A DNA stretch of 64,000 nt from UBA4742 sp037138595 (GCA_037138595.1 JBAXIB010000016.1:1-64000); one strand, 5' to 3'; shown: positions 1-8,020, numbered from the stretch's first letter. Notes: generated by a model from the letters alone, not told the origin. A program made the numbers and translations.

Positions 1-63
1 CGTGGTCGTCGGAGCCTCAGTCGTGGTCGTCGGAGCCTCAGTCGTGGTCGTCGGAGCCTCAGT
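1..63. repeat. 21-bp tandem repeat, three copies, in-frame
   Basis: Three identical 21-bp units lie at 1-21, 22-42 and 43-63, and the array may continue outside the window. On the minus strand each unit encodes TEAPTTT of the stalk protein. The period is a multiple of three, so changes in copy number would alter stalk length without a frameshift. Confidence 0.9.
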
Positions 64-939
64 CGTACTCGTCGGACACGGCACTGGCGGAGCCGTCGTG
101 GTCGGAGCCGCCGTCGTCGATGTCGTGGTCGGAGCCGCCGTCGTCGATGTCGGTTCTGACCTAACTGTGGTGGTCGACGTCCGTTCCGACCTCACCGTGG
201 TGGTCGAATGTTGCGGCTCAAAGAGAACTGCCGATGTCGCTGGAGTTTCCGCACACGCAGCGGTGGTTGTCGTCGTGCCTGGAATTTCACTAAAGCAACC
301 ATTACCGAGTGGCGTGGAGGTGTTCTCCTGCACCGAGTTGTCTTTACTGTGACCAACTCCACCAGCGATGATGCCGCCGTCGCCAGTCTTAGGAATGTTT
401 TTGGTTTTGGCACTTGCATACCGGACGTCATAGAACACACCGCAAATCTCGTAACTGGACGGATCCGATGAGTAGACGTGCGAAATTGGGCCCCAATTAC
501 CGGTGTTGTAGCTCGAACCACCGTGATTGGCATATACCCCGCATCGTGGCTTGTCTGGGTAGTAATGGACCGTGTTGTCCAGCGGATTCAACGTGTTCGC
601 AGCGAGCGAGCCGACAGCTACGTCTTGAGTGCCGATCGTCGCGACCGGGTTACCGGGCTGATCCGGGTCACTCCAATCCATGGCCCACCCGACTGCGAAG
701 CGATCGTTATTGCAGTCAGTGGTATGGGTTGTCCACTTCCAGGTTCCTGACATCGTGACGGTCCACGTGCCGTCGTGGTTATCAACTACCTGCTTCGAAA
801 GTGACGCTGGGTCCGGCGAGTCGGCCGAAGCGACAAGCGCAAACCCCCCAAGTACAACGGCAACGATACCGATGCAGGTCGCTGCAGCCACGCGACGACT
901 CAAGCCTCGATGTGCTGAAGAAATTGGTGTCGCTGTCAT
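1..939 (-). CDS. Secreted Thr-rich stalk/surface protein, 3' end outside window
   Basis: The reading frame is open without a stop from the ATG at 939 to the window edge (313 codons), so the C-terminus is missing. GGGAGA lies about 5 nt upstream of this ATG; an in-frame ATG at 951 is an alternative. Residues 1-39 look like a signal peptide: Arg pair near residue 15, hydrophobic core, cleavage likely after ALVASA. Residues about 40-220 form a Trp/Tyr/Cys-containing extracellular domain (for example GTWTVTMSGTWKW). From about residue 227 the chain is Thr/Pro/Ala-rich with TVRSE(P/R)TSTT and TEAPTTT repeats, typical of a glycosylated stalk. I do not recognise a named family. A cell-wall or membrane anchor would be expected beyond the edge, but that is inference. 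Confidence 0.8.
   Translation of the reverse strand, partial: MTATPISSAHRGLSRRVAAATCIGIVAVVLGGFALVASADSPDPASLSKQVVDNHDGTWTVTMSGTWKWTTHTTDCNNDRFAVGWAMDWSDPDQPGNPVATIGTQDVAVGSLAANTLNPLDNTVHYYPDKPRCGVYANHGGSSYNTGNWGPISHVYSSDPSSYEICGVFYDVRYASAKTKNIPKTGDGGIIAGGVGHSKDNSVQENTSTPLGNGCFSEIPGTTTTTAACAETPATSAVLFEPQHSTTTVRSERTSTTTVRSEPTSTTAAPTTTSTTAAPTTTAPPVPCPTSTTEAPTTTTEAPTTTTEAPTTT
95..148. repeat. 27-bp direct repeat, two copies
   Basis: Two identical 27-bp units (95-121 and 122-148) encode a Thr/Ala/Pro stretch on the minus strand. A degenerate 30-bp pair follows in the gene at about 150-210 (TVRSEPTSTT / TVRSERTSTT). These are internal repeats of the same stalk region. Confidence 0.8.
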
Positions 940-1264
940 GTTTTCTCCCATGGGATGTACCTTCTCTGATTGAAGAATCGACCACTCTGTGCGGTTATCT
1001 CGCCAAACGTAACAAGAATTACATCGCTGCAACAAGGGCCATTTGGCCCATTCAGTCGGCGAATGCGACAAATGTTACGAATACCGCTACCACGAAGCGT
1101 AGTAATAGAGGGGAAACCTGTGCTGGAGCTGAACGTGTGGAGCACGATCGTTGACCCCTTCGACGAGGCGCATTCAGCGCGCTCGTCGACGTCAACCGAG
1201 AACCCGCCCAGTGTCAAACGTGTAGGGTCCCAAAACAATCTTGACGAGGCGAAGGAGCCAGAAC
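940..1264. other. Divergent intergenic region with a strong hairpin
   Basis: This 325-bp gap lies between the secreted protein (minus) and the SHOCT gene (plus). I see no convincing coding frame in it. It holds the ribosome-binding sites of both flanking genes (GGGAGA on minus near 945; GAAGGAG at 1251-1257 on plus) and the inverted repeat at 1150-1196. No clear -35/-10 pair was recognised. Confidence 0.6.
1150..1196. promoter_or_regulatory. Long imperfect inverted repeat (hairpin)
   Basis: Outer arms GTTGAC (1150-1155) and GTCAAC (1191-1196) enclose inner arms CGACGAGGCGC (1161-1171) and GCGC-G-CTCGTCG (1177-1188), with one bulged G and a 5-nt ATTCA loop. There is no T-run on either side, so it is not a standard intrinsic terminator. 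Its place in a divergent intergenic region, about 70 nt before the SHOCT start, suggests an operator or a structured leader. Confidence 0.5.
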
Positions 1265-1546
1265 ATGCGACGACGACGGGGCAGTCCCCTCATGCGAGCT
1301 GCAGTTATCGGTGGCGTTGCCCACCACGCCGGCAAAGCATCGGCCGAGCGATCGATGCAAGAAGAACAGCAGAACCAGCAAATCAGCGACTTACAGGCAA
1401 ACCAGGCCCCCGCCGCCGCACCACCCCCTCCACCGCAGACCGACAATGTGGCGCAACTTGTCCAGCTCAAAGGTCTGCTCGATGCCGGCGCACTCACCCA
1501 AGCTGAATTCGACGCCGAAAAGCAGAAAATCCTCGCCAATGGCTAA
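1265..1546 (+). CDS. SHOCT domain protein
   Basis: A 93-residue protein. The ATG at 1265 is chosen because GAAGGAG lies 7 nt upstream; an in-frame TTG at 1241 is less likely. The N-terminus is Arg-rich (MRRRRG) with a short hydrophobic/Gly stretch. A Gln-rich and then Pro-rich linker follows (about 30-60). Residues about 62-93 are a classic SHOCT domain: LVQLKGLLDAGALTQAEF, then an Asp/Glu/Lys-rich end. SHOCT domains are short C-terminal oligomerisation modules of unknown precise role. The DUF6325 gene follows 54 bp downstream on the same strand, so the two are probably co-transcribed. Confidence 0.85.
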   Translation: MRRRRGSPLMRAAVIGGVAHHAGKASAERSMQEEQQNQQISDLQANQAPAAAPPPPPQTDNVAQLVQLKGLLDAGALTQAEFDAEKQKILANG

Positions 1547-1600
1547 CCACTCCTCTCACGACTCGGCCAACGAGCACAACCTCCGATTGGAGACTTCATC

Positions 1601-2095
1601 ATGACTTTCGGCCCCGTTCAAATGCTCATTCTCGAATTCGATAACGATGCAATGAGCAGCGAAATCCTCCCTGAGCTCAACCGACTCCGAGACGCGGACT
1701 TGATCCGCCTTATCGACCTGCTCATCGTCGAAAAAGCAGCCGACGGTTCAATCGTGGCGGTGGAAACATCCGACCTAGGCACCGAAGAAGCCATGGAGTT
1801 CGGAGCAATCGCCGGAGCCTTGATTGGCCTTGGCATCGACGGTGAGGAAGGCGCTGAAGTGGGCGCCGTTCTCGGAGCTGAGATGGCGGCAGATGGATCG
1901 TTGCTTGATGGTGACGTTTGGTATGTCGCTGATGCTATTCCGCCCGGTTCGATGGCCGTGATCGCGCTCATCGAACACACCTGGGCGATTCCGCTGCGAA
2001 CAGCTATTAAGAACTCCGGTGGCATTGCCCTCGCCGATGAATGGATTCACCCCGAAGACCTCATCGCAATCGGCATCGAAGCGGCGGGGAACTAG
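1601..2095 (+). CDS. DUF6325 family protein
   Basis: A 164-residue protein that starts MTFGPVQMLILEF, the typical opening of actinobacterial DUF6325 (DUF1269-like) proteins. GGAGA precedes the ATG by 7 nt. The chain has a ferredoxin-like start (LPELNRLRDADLIRLIDLLIV), a Gly/Ala/Glu-rich middle (GAIAGALIGLGIDGEEGAEVGAV read in parts) and a second half-repeat around AVIALIEHTWAIPLR. No catalytic motif is visible and the function is unknown. Members commonly sit next to SHOCT genes, as here. Confidence 0.8.
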   Translation: MTFGPVQMLILEFDNDAMSSEILPELNRLRDADLIRLIDLLIVEKAADGSIVAVETSDLGTEEAMEFGAIAGALIGLGIDGEEGAEVGAVLGAEMAADGSLLDGDVWYVADAIPPGSMAVIALIEHTWAIPLRTAIKNSGGIALADEWIHPEDLIAIGIEAAGN

Positions 2096-2116
2096 CCCCG
2101 AGCAGTCTGCTTCGGC

Positions 2117-3037
2117 CTAGCGGCCTCGAATGAGCGACAGCAAGCGAAGCAGCTCAAGGTACAGCCAGACCAACGCCAACATCAGACCAAATGCCGCATA
2201 CCACTCCATGTAGCGCGGCGCTCGGGCCTCAACCGCGGCTTCGATCATGTCGAATTGCAGCATGAGATTGAATGACGCCACGGCAACAATGAGCACGCTG
2301 ATGCCAATACCTAGCGGCGATGGCTGGTTCCAAAAGGTGATGTTCGCGCCGAAAAGCGAAGCAACAATCGTGAACACGTACAGCACCATGATGCCCATCA
2401 TCGCCCCGACCACCATCATGCGGAACCGCTTGGTTACCCGTATCAAACGGGTGGCGTACAAAAAGAGCATCACCGAAAATACCGATGCGGTAGCGAGGAC
2501 GGCCTCAAGCACGATCCCGTCATATTGGATGTTGTAGTAAGCCGAAATCACGCCCAGCACGGACCCTTCGGCGACTGCGTAAATCGGGCCGGTGAACATC
2601 GCGAGTTTCGGCTTGAAGATGGTGAGCAATGCCAACCCAAATGCCACCATCGCAACAATGAATAACCAACTCGGCATCGCCGTCGTTGACTGGACCACCA
2701 TCTCGCCAGATTTCGCATCGCGTACCGTCATCGACGTCTGATTAACGCTCTGCCAGCCAAACCAACCGCCTGCAAGCAACAGCACGAAGTACACCAACGT
2801 CGCAGTAAATGTGCCGCCGTAGGTCATGACTTTTCCGGTCGGTTCACCACTCGGCGGCCGCAATCCGGCATTTGCCGCTGTCGCTGCCGTCAATGGAGCG
2901 GACCCAGCCTCGGCGACAGGCCCTGCCGATGCAGCGGTAGGTGCCGCGGCGCCACCGGGCGATGCCCAGCCTGCTTGCTCTTCATCGATCGCAGCCTGAA
3001 ATTTGGCCGAACTCAACGCGGGATTAGCAATAGCCAT
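2117..3037 (-). CDS. Bax inhibitor-1 / YccA-like membrane protein
   Basis: A 306-residue integral membrane protein of the actinobacterial Bax-inhibitor-1/YccA type. The Ala/Pro-rich N-terminal 75 residues are cytosolic. They precede a conserved GKVMTYGGTF segment and about seven hydrophobic helices up to the C-terminus. The start has a good ribosome-binding site (GAGGAG 7 nt upstream). Bacterial BI-1 homologues are proposed pH-gated calcium channels or interact with FtsH-type quality control; no specific role can be assigned here. It lies 27 bp downstream of the AI-2E-family gene on the same strand. Confidence 0.9.
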   Translation of the reverse strand: MAIANPALSSAKFQAAIDEEQAGWASPGGAAAPTAASAGPVAEAGSAPLTAATAANAGLRPPSGEPTGKVMTYGGTFTATLVYFVLLLAGGWFGWQSVNQTSMTVRDAKSGEMVVQSTTAMPSWLFIVAMVAFGLALLTIFKPKLAMFTGPIYAVAEGSVLGVISAYYNIQYDGIVLEAVLATASVFSVMLFLYATRLIRVTKRFRMMVVGAMMGIMVLYVFTIVASLFGANITFWNQPSPLGIGISVLIVAVASFNLMLQFDMIEAAVEARAPRYMEWYAAFGLMLALVWLYLELLRLLSLIRGR

Positions 3038-3064
3038 CGAAAAACTCCTCGGTCAGTTTTCTGC

Positions 3065-4240
3065 TCAATCAAGGCCAAGATCGGGAGGTGACTTGTCGGC
3101 CTTGGCCGCTTTCCTATCACGCCTGCGTAGGGGTTCAGCAGTCATGGCTGTCTCTATGACATCGTGACGCCCGATCGAACTTGAGCCGATTGCCTGCAAC
3201 ACCGCTGCAGCCGGCAGCGCCAACAACGCTCCGATCGCCCCAAAAAGGGTGCCCCCGACGATGACTGAGCCAAATGCGACAGCAGGGTGCAGCGACATGG
3301 TTCGAGCGGTTATGCGCGGCGCCAACAGATAATTTTCGATCTGCTGGTAGACCAACGCAAAAATTACCACCCACAGAGCATCAATTGGATTGACCGCCAA
3401 CGCGATCAACGCCGGAAGTGCGCCAGCAAGATAGGTACCGATCACTGGCACGAACTGCGAGATAAGGCCAGCAAAAGTCGCCAAAGCAATCGCATACGGC
3501 ACCCCGATGATGACGAATGCCAGATAATGAAAAATCGACGAGATAAATCCGAGGACGAGGCGTGAATAGAGATAGCCGCCTGTTTTCTGAATGGCGATTT
3601 CCCAATTTGCGATGACCTGTCGTTGGCGATCAGGGCGCAGAAACGAACAAACCGTTCGCCGAAATCGAGGCCCATCGGCAACCAAATAAAACGTGAATAA
3701 CAAGATGGTGAAGAACTCAAAAATGACACCGAGCGCGCTCAGGCTGAAATCGAGCACATTTCCGGCGAGTCCGGTTGCGAAATTTCGAATCGGTCCATCG
3801 GGGCGGGCAAATTCTTCATTCATTTTGTCAGTCGACAGGCTTGTACCGAAGGTCGCATTCACCCACCGCTCGATGCTGTCAGCTCGCGATGGCGCCTGGT
3901 CGATGAATTGGGTCAACTGATCGACCACGAGTTTGCCGATCGCGCCGAGAAACAACACCGCGGCAACGAATAACAACGCCAGGACGAGGCCCGTTGCCGA
4001 ACCTCGGCGCCAGCCACGACGCGCTAGCCAATCAACAGCCGGTTCAAGCGCGAACGACAAAAAGAGTGCGACTACTACCATCAAGATGAGGTCGCTCAGA
4101 CGGGTGAGCAACCAATCACCGGCCATGATGGCCACCACGCCGCCGAGGAACAACAGGATTGCCTTCGGGACCCAAGCCGGCATTTCAGTTGTGATCACCT
4201 CTGGTGGCGACTCCTGCGGCTCAATCGTCTCCTCAGCCAT
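3065..4240 (-). CDS. AI-2E family transporter (permease)
   Basis: About 391 residues from the ATG at 4240; a GTG at 4249 is an in-frame alternative. It has about seven to eight membrane segments and the family pattern: an N-terminal helix pair, a long amphipathic region (about 95-150), then a C-terminal bundle with SQFVPVIGTYLAGALPAL and the YQQIENYLLAPRI signature. The family includes TqsA (AI-2 export) and Na+/H+ antiporter-like members, so the substrate is not predictable. The tail is charged (RRRDRKAAKADKS). Confidence 0.9.
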   Translation of the reverse strand: MAEETIEPQESPPEVITTEMPAWVPKAILLFLGGVVAIMAGDWLLTRLSDLILMVVVALFLSFALEPAVDWLARRGWRRGSATGLVLALLFVAAVLFLGAIGKLVVDQLTQFIDQAPSRADSIERWVNATFGTSLSTDKMNEEFARPDGPIRNFATGLAGNVLDFSLSALGVIFEFFTILLFTFYLVADGPRFRRTVCSFLRPDRQRQVIANWEIAIQKTGGYLYSRLVLGFISSIFHYLAFVIIGVPYAIALATFAGLISQFVPVIGTYLAGALPALIALAVNPIDALWVVIFALVYQQIENYLLAPRITARTMSLHPAVAFGSVIVGGTLFGAIGALLALPAAAVLQAIGSSSIGRHDVIETAMTAEPLRRRDRKAAKADKSPPDLGLD

Positions 4241-4285
4241 ATCCCGCACGGTGTCAGGTCTTGTATGCCTAACGGTGGATGCTTC

Positions 4286-4306
4286 GCGCGTTCACCCAAG
4301 ACGCGC
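4286..4306 (-). terminator. Hairpin directly after the enoyl-CoA hydratase stop
   Basis: Arms GCGCGT (4286-4291) and ACGCGC (4301-4306) with a 9-nt loop start 3 nt beyond the TAA stop of the enoyl-CoA hydratase. There is no U-tract. It could be a U-less terminator or an mRNA 3' stabilising hairpin. Confidence 0.45.
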
Positions 4307-4308
4307 CG

Positions 4309-5169
4309 TTATTCGAAGGTTCGCTCCGGCCACCACGGATACCAATCCGGCAGATCTTTGGATGGTTGCATCGACCAAACCGCGGGGCGTTTTTCAAGAA
4401 ATGCCATTACGCCTTCGCGTGCATCGGCACCCTGTCCAGTCGCGAGCAACGCACGAGAATCGATTTGGTGGGCGGCCATCGGGTGATCAGCGCCGAGCAT
4501 TTTCCACATCATTTGCCTTGTCAGGCTCGCCGATATTGGCGCAGCGTTCATGACGATCTCAGTCGCAATGGCTCTAGCAACAGTGAGTACTTCGTCGGCT
4601 GGATGCACACTTCGAACTAGTCCGCCGTCGAGCGCTTCTTGAGCGCGAAATACTCGTGCCGTCAAGCACCATTCCAAGGCCTGGTTGATCCCAACGATGC
4701 GTGGCAGAAACCAACTCGATGCTGCCTCAGGGACAATGCCTCGTCCAGCAAAAACGAATCCGACTTTCGCGTTGTCGGCCAAGACCCGAATATCCATGGG
4801 CAAGGTCATCGTGACGCCAATGCCGACTGCGGAGCCATTCATCGCTGCGATGACTGGTTTGGAGCAGTCATAAATTCGCAACGTGAGCAGCCCACCGCCG
4901 TCGCGTGGAACCCGAGTGATCTCACGGCCAGCTTGAGCCGCAGCATCAAAGGTGGCTCCCCCGCTGCCAAGATCAGCTCCGGCACAAAACCCCCGACCCC
5001 GACCGGTCACAATTACCACCCGCACATCGTCATCAGTGTCGACCCGATCAAAAGCATCGACCATCTCACGTTGCATCGTTGAGGTGAAAGCATTCAGACG
5101 ATCAGGACGGTCCATGGTGATCGTCGCAATGTGCTCATCGACTTCATAAGCGATTTCGGTGTATTCCAT
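4309..5169 (-). CDS. Enoyl-CoA hydratase/isomerase (crotonase) family protein
   Basis: A 286-residue crotonase-fold enzyme that should act on acyl-CoA thioesters, probably hydrating or isomerising enoyl-CoA. Visible hallmarks are ITMDRPDRLNAFT near the N-terminus, the CoA-binding/oxyanion segment GRGFCAGADL (about residues 58-67) and the second oxyanion segment AMNGSAVGIGVTMTLPMDIR. The region GFVFAGRGIVPEAASSWFLPR carries the Glu expected for hydratases. AGGGGG lies about 4 nt before the ATG. The gene follows ftsX by 54 bp, a gap that contains a perfect palindrome. Its link to FtsEX is unlikely to be functional. Confidence 0.88.
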   Translation of the reverse strand: MEYTEIAYEVDEHIATITMDRPDRLNAFTSTMQREMVDAFDRVDTDDDVRVVIVTGRGRGFCAGADLGSGGATFDAAAQAGREITRVPRDGGGLLTLRIYDCSKPVIAAMNGSAVGIGVTMTLPMDIRVLADNAKVGFVFAGRGIVPEAASSWFLPRIVGINQALEWCLTARVFRAQEALDGGLVRSVHPADEVLTVARAIATEIVMNAAPISASLTRQMMWKMLGADHPMAAHQIDSRALLATGQGADAREGVMAFLEKRPAVWSMQPSKDLPDWYPWWPERTFE

Positions 5170-5199
5170 CGTTCCCCCTGGGCTAGGGAGCTGACATTA

Positions 5200-5213
5200 C
5201 CGGCACGTGCCGG
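5200..5213. promoter_or_regulatory. Perfect 14-bp palindrome CCGGCACGTGCCGG
   Basis: An uninterrupted dyad lies 30-44 bp upstream of the enoyl-CoA hydratase start and just beyond the ftsX stop. Its size and place fit a repressor operator (for example of a TetR-type acyl-CoA regulator). It could also form a small hairpin (5-bp stem, ACGT loop) ending the ftsEX transcript. Confidence 0.45.
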
Positions 5214-5223
5214 AGTCGACTGC

Positions 5224-6117
5224 CTAGACGTCGAGAAAGCGGCTGACCGCAATCGCCGCACCAATTGCGCCAACCGCGCAACCGGTTACACCCAGCAGAA
5301 TGAAGATGGTGGCGAGCTCGGTACCACTCAGCACAAACCCGCTCACGAGCGGAAAATCTTGGGGATTTGGAAGCCACTTTTCGAAGAACGGCTTGAACAG
5401 AGCGAGCGCACCCACGGCCAGTGCCGCGCCGATGATTCCTTGGATCAATCCCTCGAGCATGAATGGCACGCGAATAAACCAGTTCGTTGCTCCAACGAGT
5501 TTCATGACTTCAATCTCGCGTCGACGCGCGAACATCGCCATGCGGATGGTGTTAAGCACCAGAAGAATCGCCGCTCCGAGCAATACCGCAGCCACCACGA
5601 AGATTCCGACAGTGAAACGCGACGCGAGTGATTGCACGGCACGAATCGTGGCTGACGCGAACGCGACATCCTTGACACCCGGCTTTATACGGAACTGCTC
5701 ACCCAACTGCTCCACCACGGTTGCGTCTTTGTCCACTGGAACAACTCGATATGACGGCGGAAGAATGTCGGCAGTAACGCTGTCGACCATCTCGGGCGAA
5801 TCCGCGAATAGTTGTTTGAATTCTTCGTACGACGCTTGTTGGTCGACGAATGTGGTTCGCTCGACTTCGGGGCTATCGGCGAGGTCACGGCCAACTGCAG
5901 CAATTTGCTCAGGTGTGGCGTTGCTATTGAGGAAAACCACGAACTCAATGCCACCTTGCCAGCGCTTAGTGGCGTTTTGCACTCCCTGTCGAAGCATGAG
6001 GGATGCCCCAACGAGGAACAACGACACGACCACCGTCATGATGGAGGCCAACGTGATGGTGAAATTACGAGCGAGGTTCGACGATGTCTCGCGGATGACG
6101 TAATCGATCTTTGGCAT
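5224..6117 (-). CDS. ftsX: Cell division protein FtsX
   Basis: A 297-residue permease-like subunit of the FtsEX complex, which transmits ATP-driven signals to peptidoglycan hydrolases at the septum. It has four membrane segments (about 20-42, 172-195, 220-245, 268-292). Between the first two lies an extracellular domain of about 125 residues (starting GIEFVVFLNSNAT) that would contact the hydrolase partner. MKLVGATNWFIRVPFMLEG is the conserved FtsX cytoplasmic loop/TM3 entry. It starts 8 bp after ftsE. In many actinobacteria smpB follows ftsX; here an enoyl-CoA hydratase does. Confidence 0.96.
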   Translation of the reverse strand: MPKIDYVIRETSSNLARNFTITLASIMTVVVSLFLVGASLMLRQGVQNATKRWQGGIEFVVFLNSNATPEQIAAVGRDLADSPEVERTTFVDQQASYEEFKQLFADSPEMVDSVTADILPPSYRVVPVDKDATVVEQLGEQFRIKPGVKDVAFASATIRAVQSLASRFTVGIFVVAAVLLGAAILLVLNTIRMAMFARRREIEVMKLVGATNWFIRVPFMLEGLIQGIIGAALAVGALALFKPFFEKWLPNPQDFPLVSGFVLSGTELATIFILLGVTGCAVGAIGAAIAVSRFLDV

Positions 6118-6125
6118 GGGCAGTC

Positions 6126-6803
6126 CTACTCGTAGACGCCGCGAACCTGGTCACGAACGATTGAGCCGCGGTCGAGCTCAATCACACGCCTGCGCATCGT
6201 GTCAACGATCCCGCGATCGTGAGTGGCCATCACCACGGTGGTGCCGGTCTTGTTAATTCGGTCAAGCAACCGCATGATGCCAACTGAGGTTGCGGGATCA
6301 AGATTTCCGGTCGGCTCATCTGCAAGGAGGATGAGCGGGCGATTGACAAAAGCACGGGCAATTGAAACTCGCTGTTGCTCGCCACCTGACAGTTCAGTCG
6401 GCAAACTGTCAGCCTTATGGCCGAGTCCGACTAACTCGAGAATGGCTGGAACTTGAGTCTGGATCACGTGTCGAGGGCGACCGATCACCTCGAGAGCAAA
6501 AGCAACGTTCTCGGCCACGTTTTTACTCGACAACAATTTGAAATCTTGGAACACACACCCGATGTTGCGGCGCAGAAAGGGAACCTTCCAACTCGAGAGT
6601 TCTCCGATGTCTTTTCCCGCCACAAAAATACGGCCCGATTCAGGATTCTCTTCTTTATTGAGCAAGCGAATAAAGGTTGATTTGCCCGAACCGGAAGGAC
6701 CAACCAAAAAAACGAACTCGCCTTTTTGGATATCAACGTTGGCGTCGCGCAAGGCGGCGTGCTCACCTTTGTACGTTTTCGTTACAGCTTCAAGGCGAAT
6801 CAT
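6126..6803 (-). CDS. ftsE: Cell division ATP-binding protein FtsE
   Basis: A 225-residue ABC ATPase partner of FtsX. Walker A GPSGSGKST is at 35-43, the signature LSGGEQQRVSIARA follows, Walker B is LILLADEPTGNLD, and the switch His lies in ATHD. The start MIRLEAVTKTY is canonical. The neighbours prfB (upstream) and ftsX (downstream) give the standard actinobacterial order. A short intergenic region with competing hairpins separates it from prfB. Confidence 0.97.
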   Translation of the reverse strand: MIRLEAVTKTYKGEHAALRDANVDIQKGEFVFLVGPSGSGKSTFIRLLNKEENPESGRIFVAGKDIGELSSWKVPFLRRNIGCVFQDFKLLSSKNVAENVAFALEVIGRPRHVIQTQVPAILELVGLGHKADSLPTELSGGEQQRVSIARAFVNRPLILLADEPTGNLDPATSVGIMRLLDRINKTGTTVVMATHDRGIVDTMRRRVIELDRGSIVRDQVRGVYE

Positions 6804-6827
6804 GTCAGTGCCACGCTACTAGCGCGG

Positions 6828-6858
6828 CGAGCGATCATTGAGCACCCTCGCTCGGTGC
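6828..6858 (-). promoter_or_regulatory. Two mutually exclusive stems between prfB and ftsE
   Basis: CGAGCGA (6828-6834) pairs with TCGCTCG (6848-6854). GCACC (6842-6846) pairs with GGTGC (6854-6858). The two pairings cannot form together. No U-tract follows. This could be a processing or attenuation element in the prfB-ftsE transcript. Confidence 0.35.
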
Positions 6859-6883
6859 GAAGCTCGCTTCCATTCCTGATCGT

Positions 6884-8008
6884 TTAGTGCTGAACCTCGC
6901 CATCGGCGAGGCCTTCGGCACGCTGCCACCGCAGGAACGCCTCCATGAACGAGTCAAGGTCGCCGTCAAGTACTCCATCGACATTGCCGGTCTCGAAGTC
7001 ATCTCGAAGGTCTTTTACCATCTGATAGGGATGCAGCACATAGGAACGGATCTGACTCCCAAAGCCCACCGAACGCTGCTCGCCACGAATCGTCGAAAGC
7101 TGGTCGACTCGTTCTTGGCGTTGGAGTTCAGCCAATTTCATCATGAGGATCTGCATGGCTCGGTCTTTGTTCTGGTGCTGACTTCGCTCGTTCTGACATG
7201 AGACAACAACGCCAGTCGGCAGGTGAGTAAGCCGCACCGCCGAATCGGTCACGTTGACGTGCTGGCCACCGGCTCCAGACGAGCGATAGGTGTCGACTCG
7301 CAGTTCTTTGTCATCAATCTCGATGTCAGGCACTTCTTCAAGGAACGGCGTTACCTTGAGCGCGGCAAATGCGGTTTGACGTTTTCCTTGCGCGTTGAAC
7401 GGCGAAATCCGAACCAGTCGATGGACGCCGTGTTCGCTACGAAGCCGACCATAGGCGTGCCGACCATTCACCAAAAATGTCGCCGAAGATATCCCCGCTT
7501 CGTTGCCCGGTGAAACTTCGTCGAGTTCGACGTCGAAACCACGGCGTTCCGCCCACCGCAAATACATACGGAGCAACATGTTGGCCCAGTCCTGCGCGTC
7601 TGCACCGCCTTCGCCTGATTGGATCTCACAGATCGCGCTGCTCTCGTCATACTCGCCAGTGAACAACGATCGCAGTTCGAGTTCTCCGAACAAACGCTCC
7701 AGCGCAGCGATCGAATCCGCGACCTCGGATTCAAACGAATCGTCACTTTCTTCTCGACCCAAATCAAACATCGCTTCGGCGTCACCGAGGCGATCACCCA
7801 GCGACTCGAAAAGCGAAATGTCCTCTGTCAATGCTGCAAGCTCACTGTTGATCTTGCGAGCACGATCGGGGTCATCCCAAAGGTCGGGCCGAGATGCTTC
7901 GGTCTCAAGTTGGGGCCTCGACTGCCGCAAATCATCGATTCGGAGATAGCCCTCGGCTTCATCGAGTCGCCGACGAAGCGCGGCAAGGTCATCGCCAAAA
8001 TCACGCAC
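6884..8008 (-). CDS. prfB: Peptide chain release factor 2
   Basis: A 374-residue RF2 that ends translation at UGA and UAA. The anticodon-mimic SPF is at residues 202-204 and the peptidyl-hydrolysis motif GGQ at 247-249. The frame is continuous from MRDFGDDLAALRRRL with no internal stop, so the +1 programmed frameshift of E. coli prfB is absent. The start is 12 bp after the secA stop on the same strand. Confidence 0.97.
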   Translation of the reverse strand: MRDFGDDLAALRRRLDEAEGYLRIDDLRQSRPQLETEASRPDLWDDPDRARKINSELAALTEDISLFESLGDRLGDAEAMFDLGREESDDSFESEVADSIAALERLFGELELRSLFTGEYDESSAICEIQSGEGGADAQDWANMLLRMYLRWAERRGFDVELDEVSPGNEAGISSATFLVNGRHAYGRLRSEHGVHRLVRISPFNAQGKRQTAFAALKVTPFLEEVPDIEIDDKELRVDTYRSSGAGGQHVNVTDSAVRLTHLPTGVVVSCQNERSQHQNKDRAMQILMMKLAELQRQERVDQLSTIRGEQRSVGFGSQIRSYVLHPYQMVKDLRDDFETGNVDGVLDGDLDSFMEAFLRWQRAEGLADGEVQH

Positions 8009-8020
8009 GTAACCGTCCCA

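Noticed and set aside
1..148. Possible CRISPR-like repeats
   Set aside because: The copies are directly adjacent without spacers and are in frame with a coding region.
2..352. Plus-strand frame rich in VVVGAS repeats
   Set aside because: It is the antisense reading of the Thr-rich repeats. The minus frame has a signal peptide, ribosome-binding site and longer continuous frame.
7900..8008. Programmed frameshift in prfB
   Set aside because: The frame is continuous from the start codon with no in-frame TGA near codon 25.
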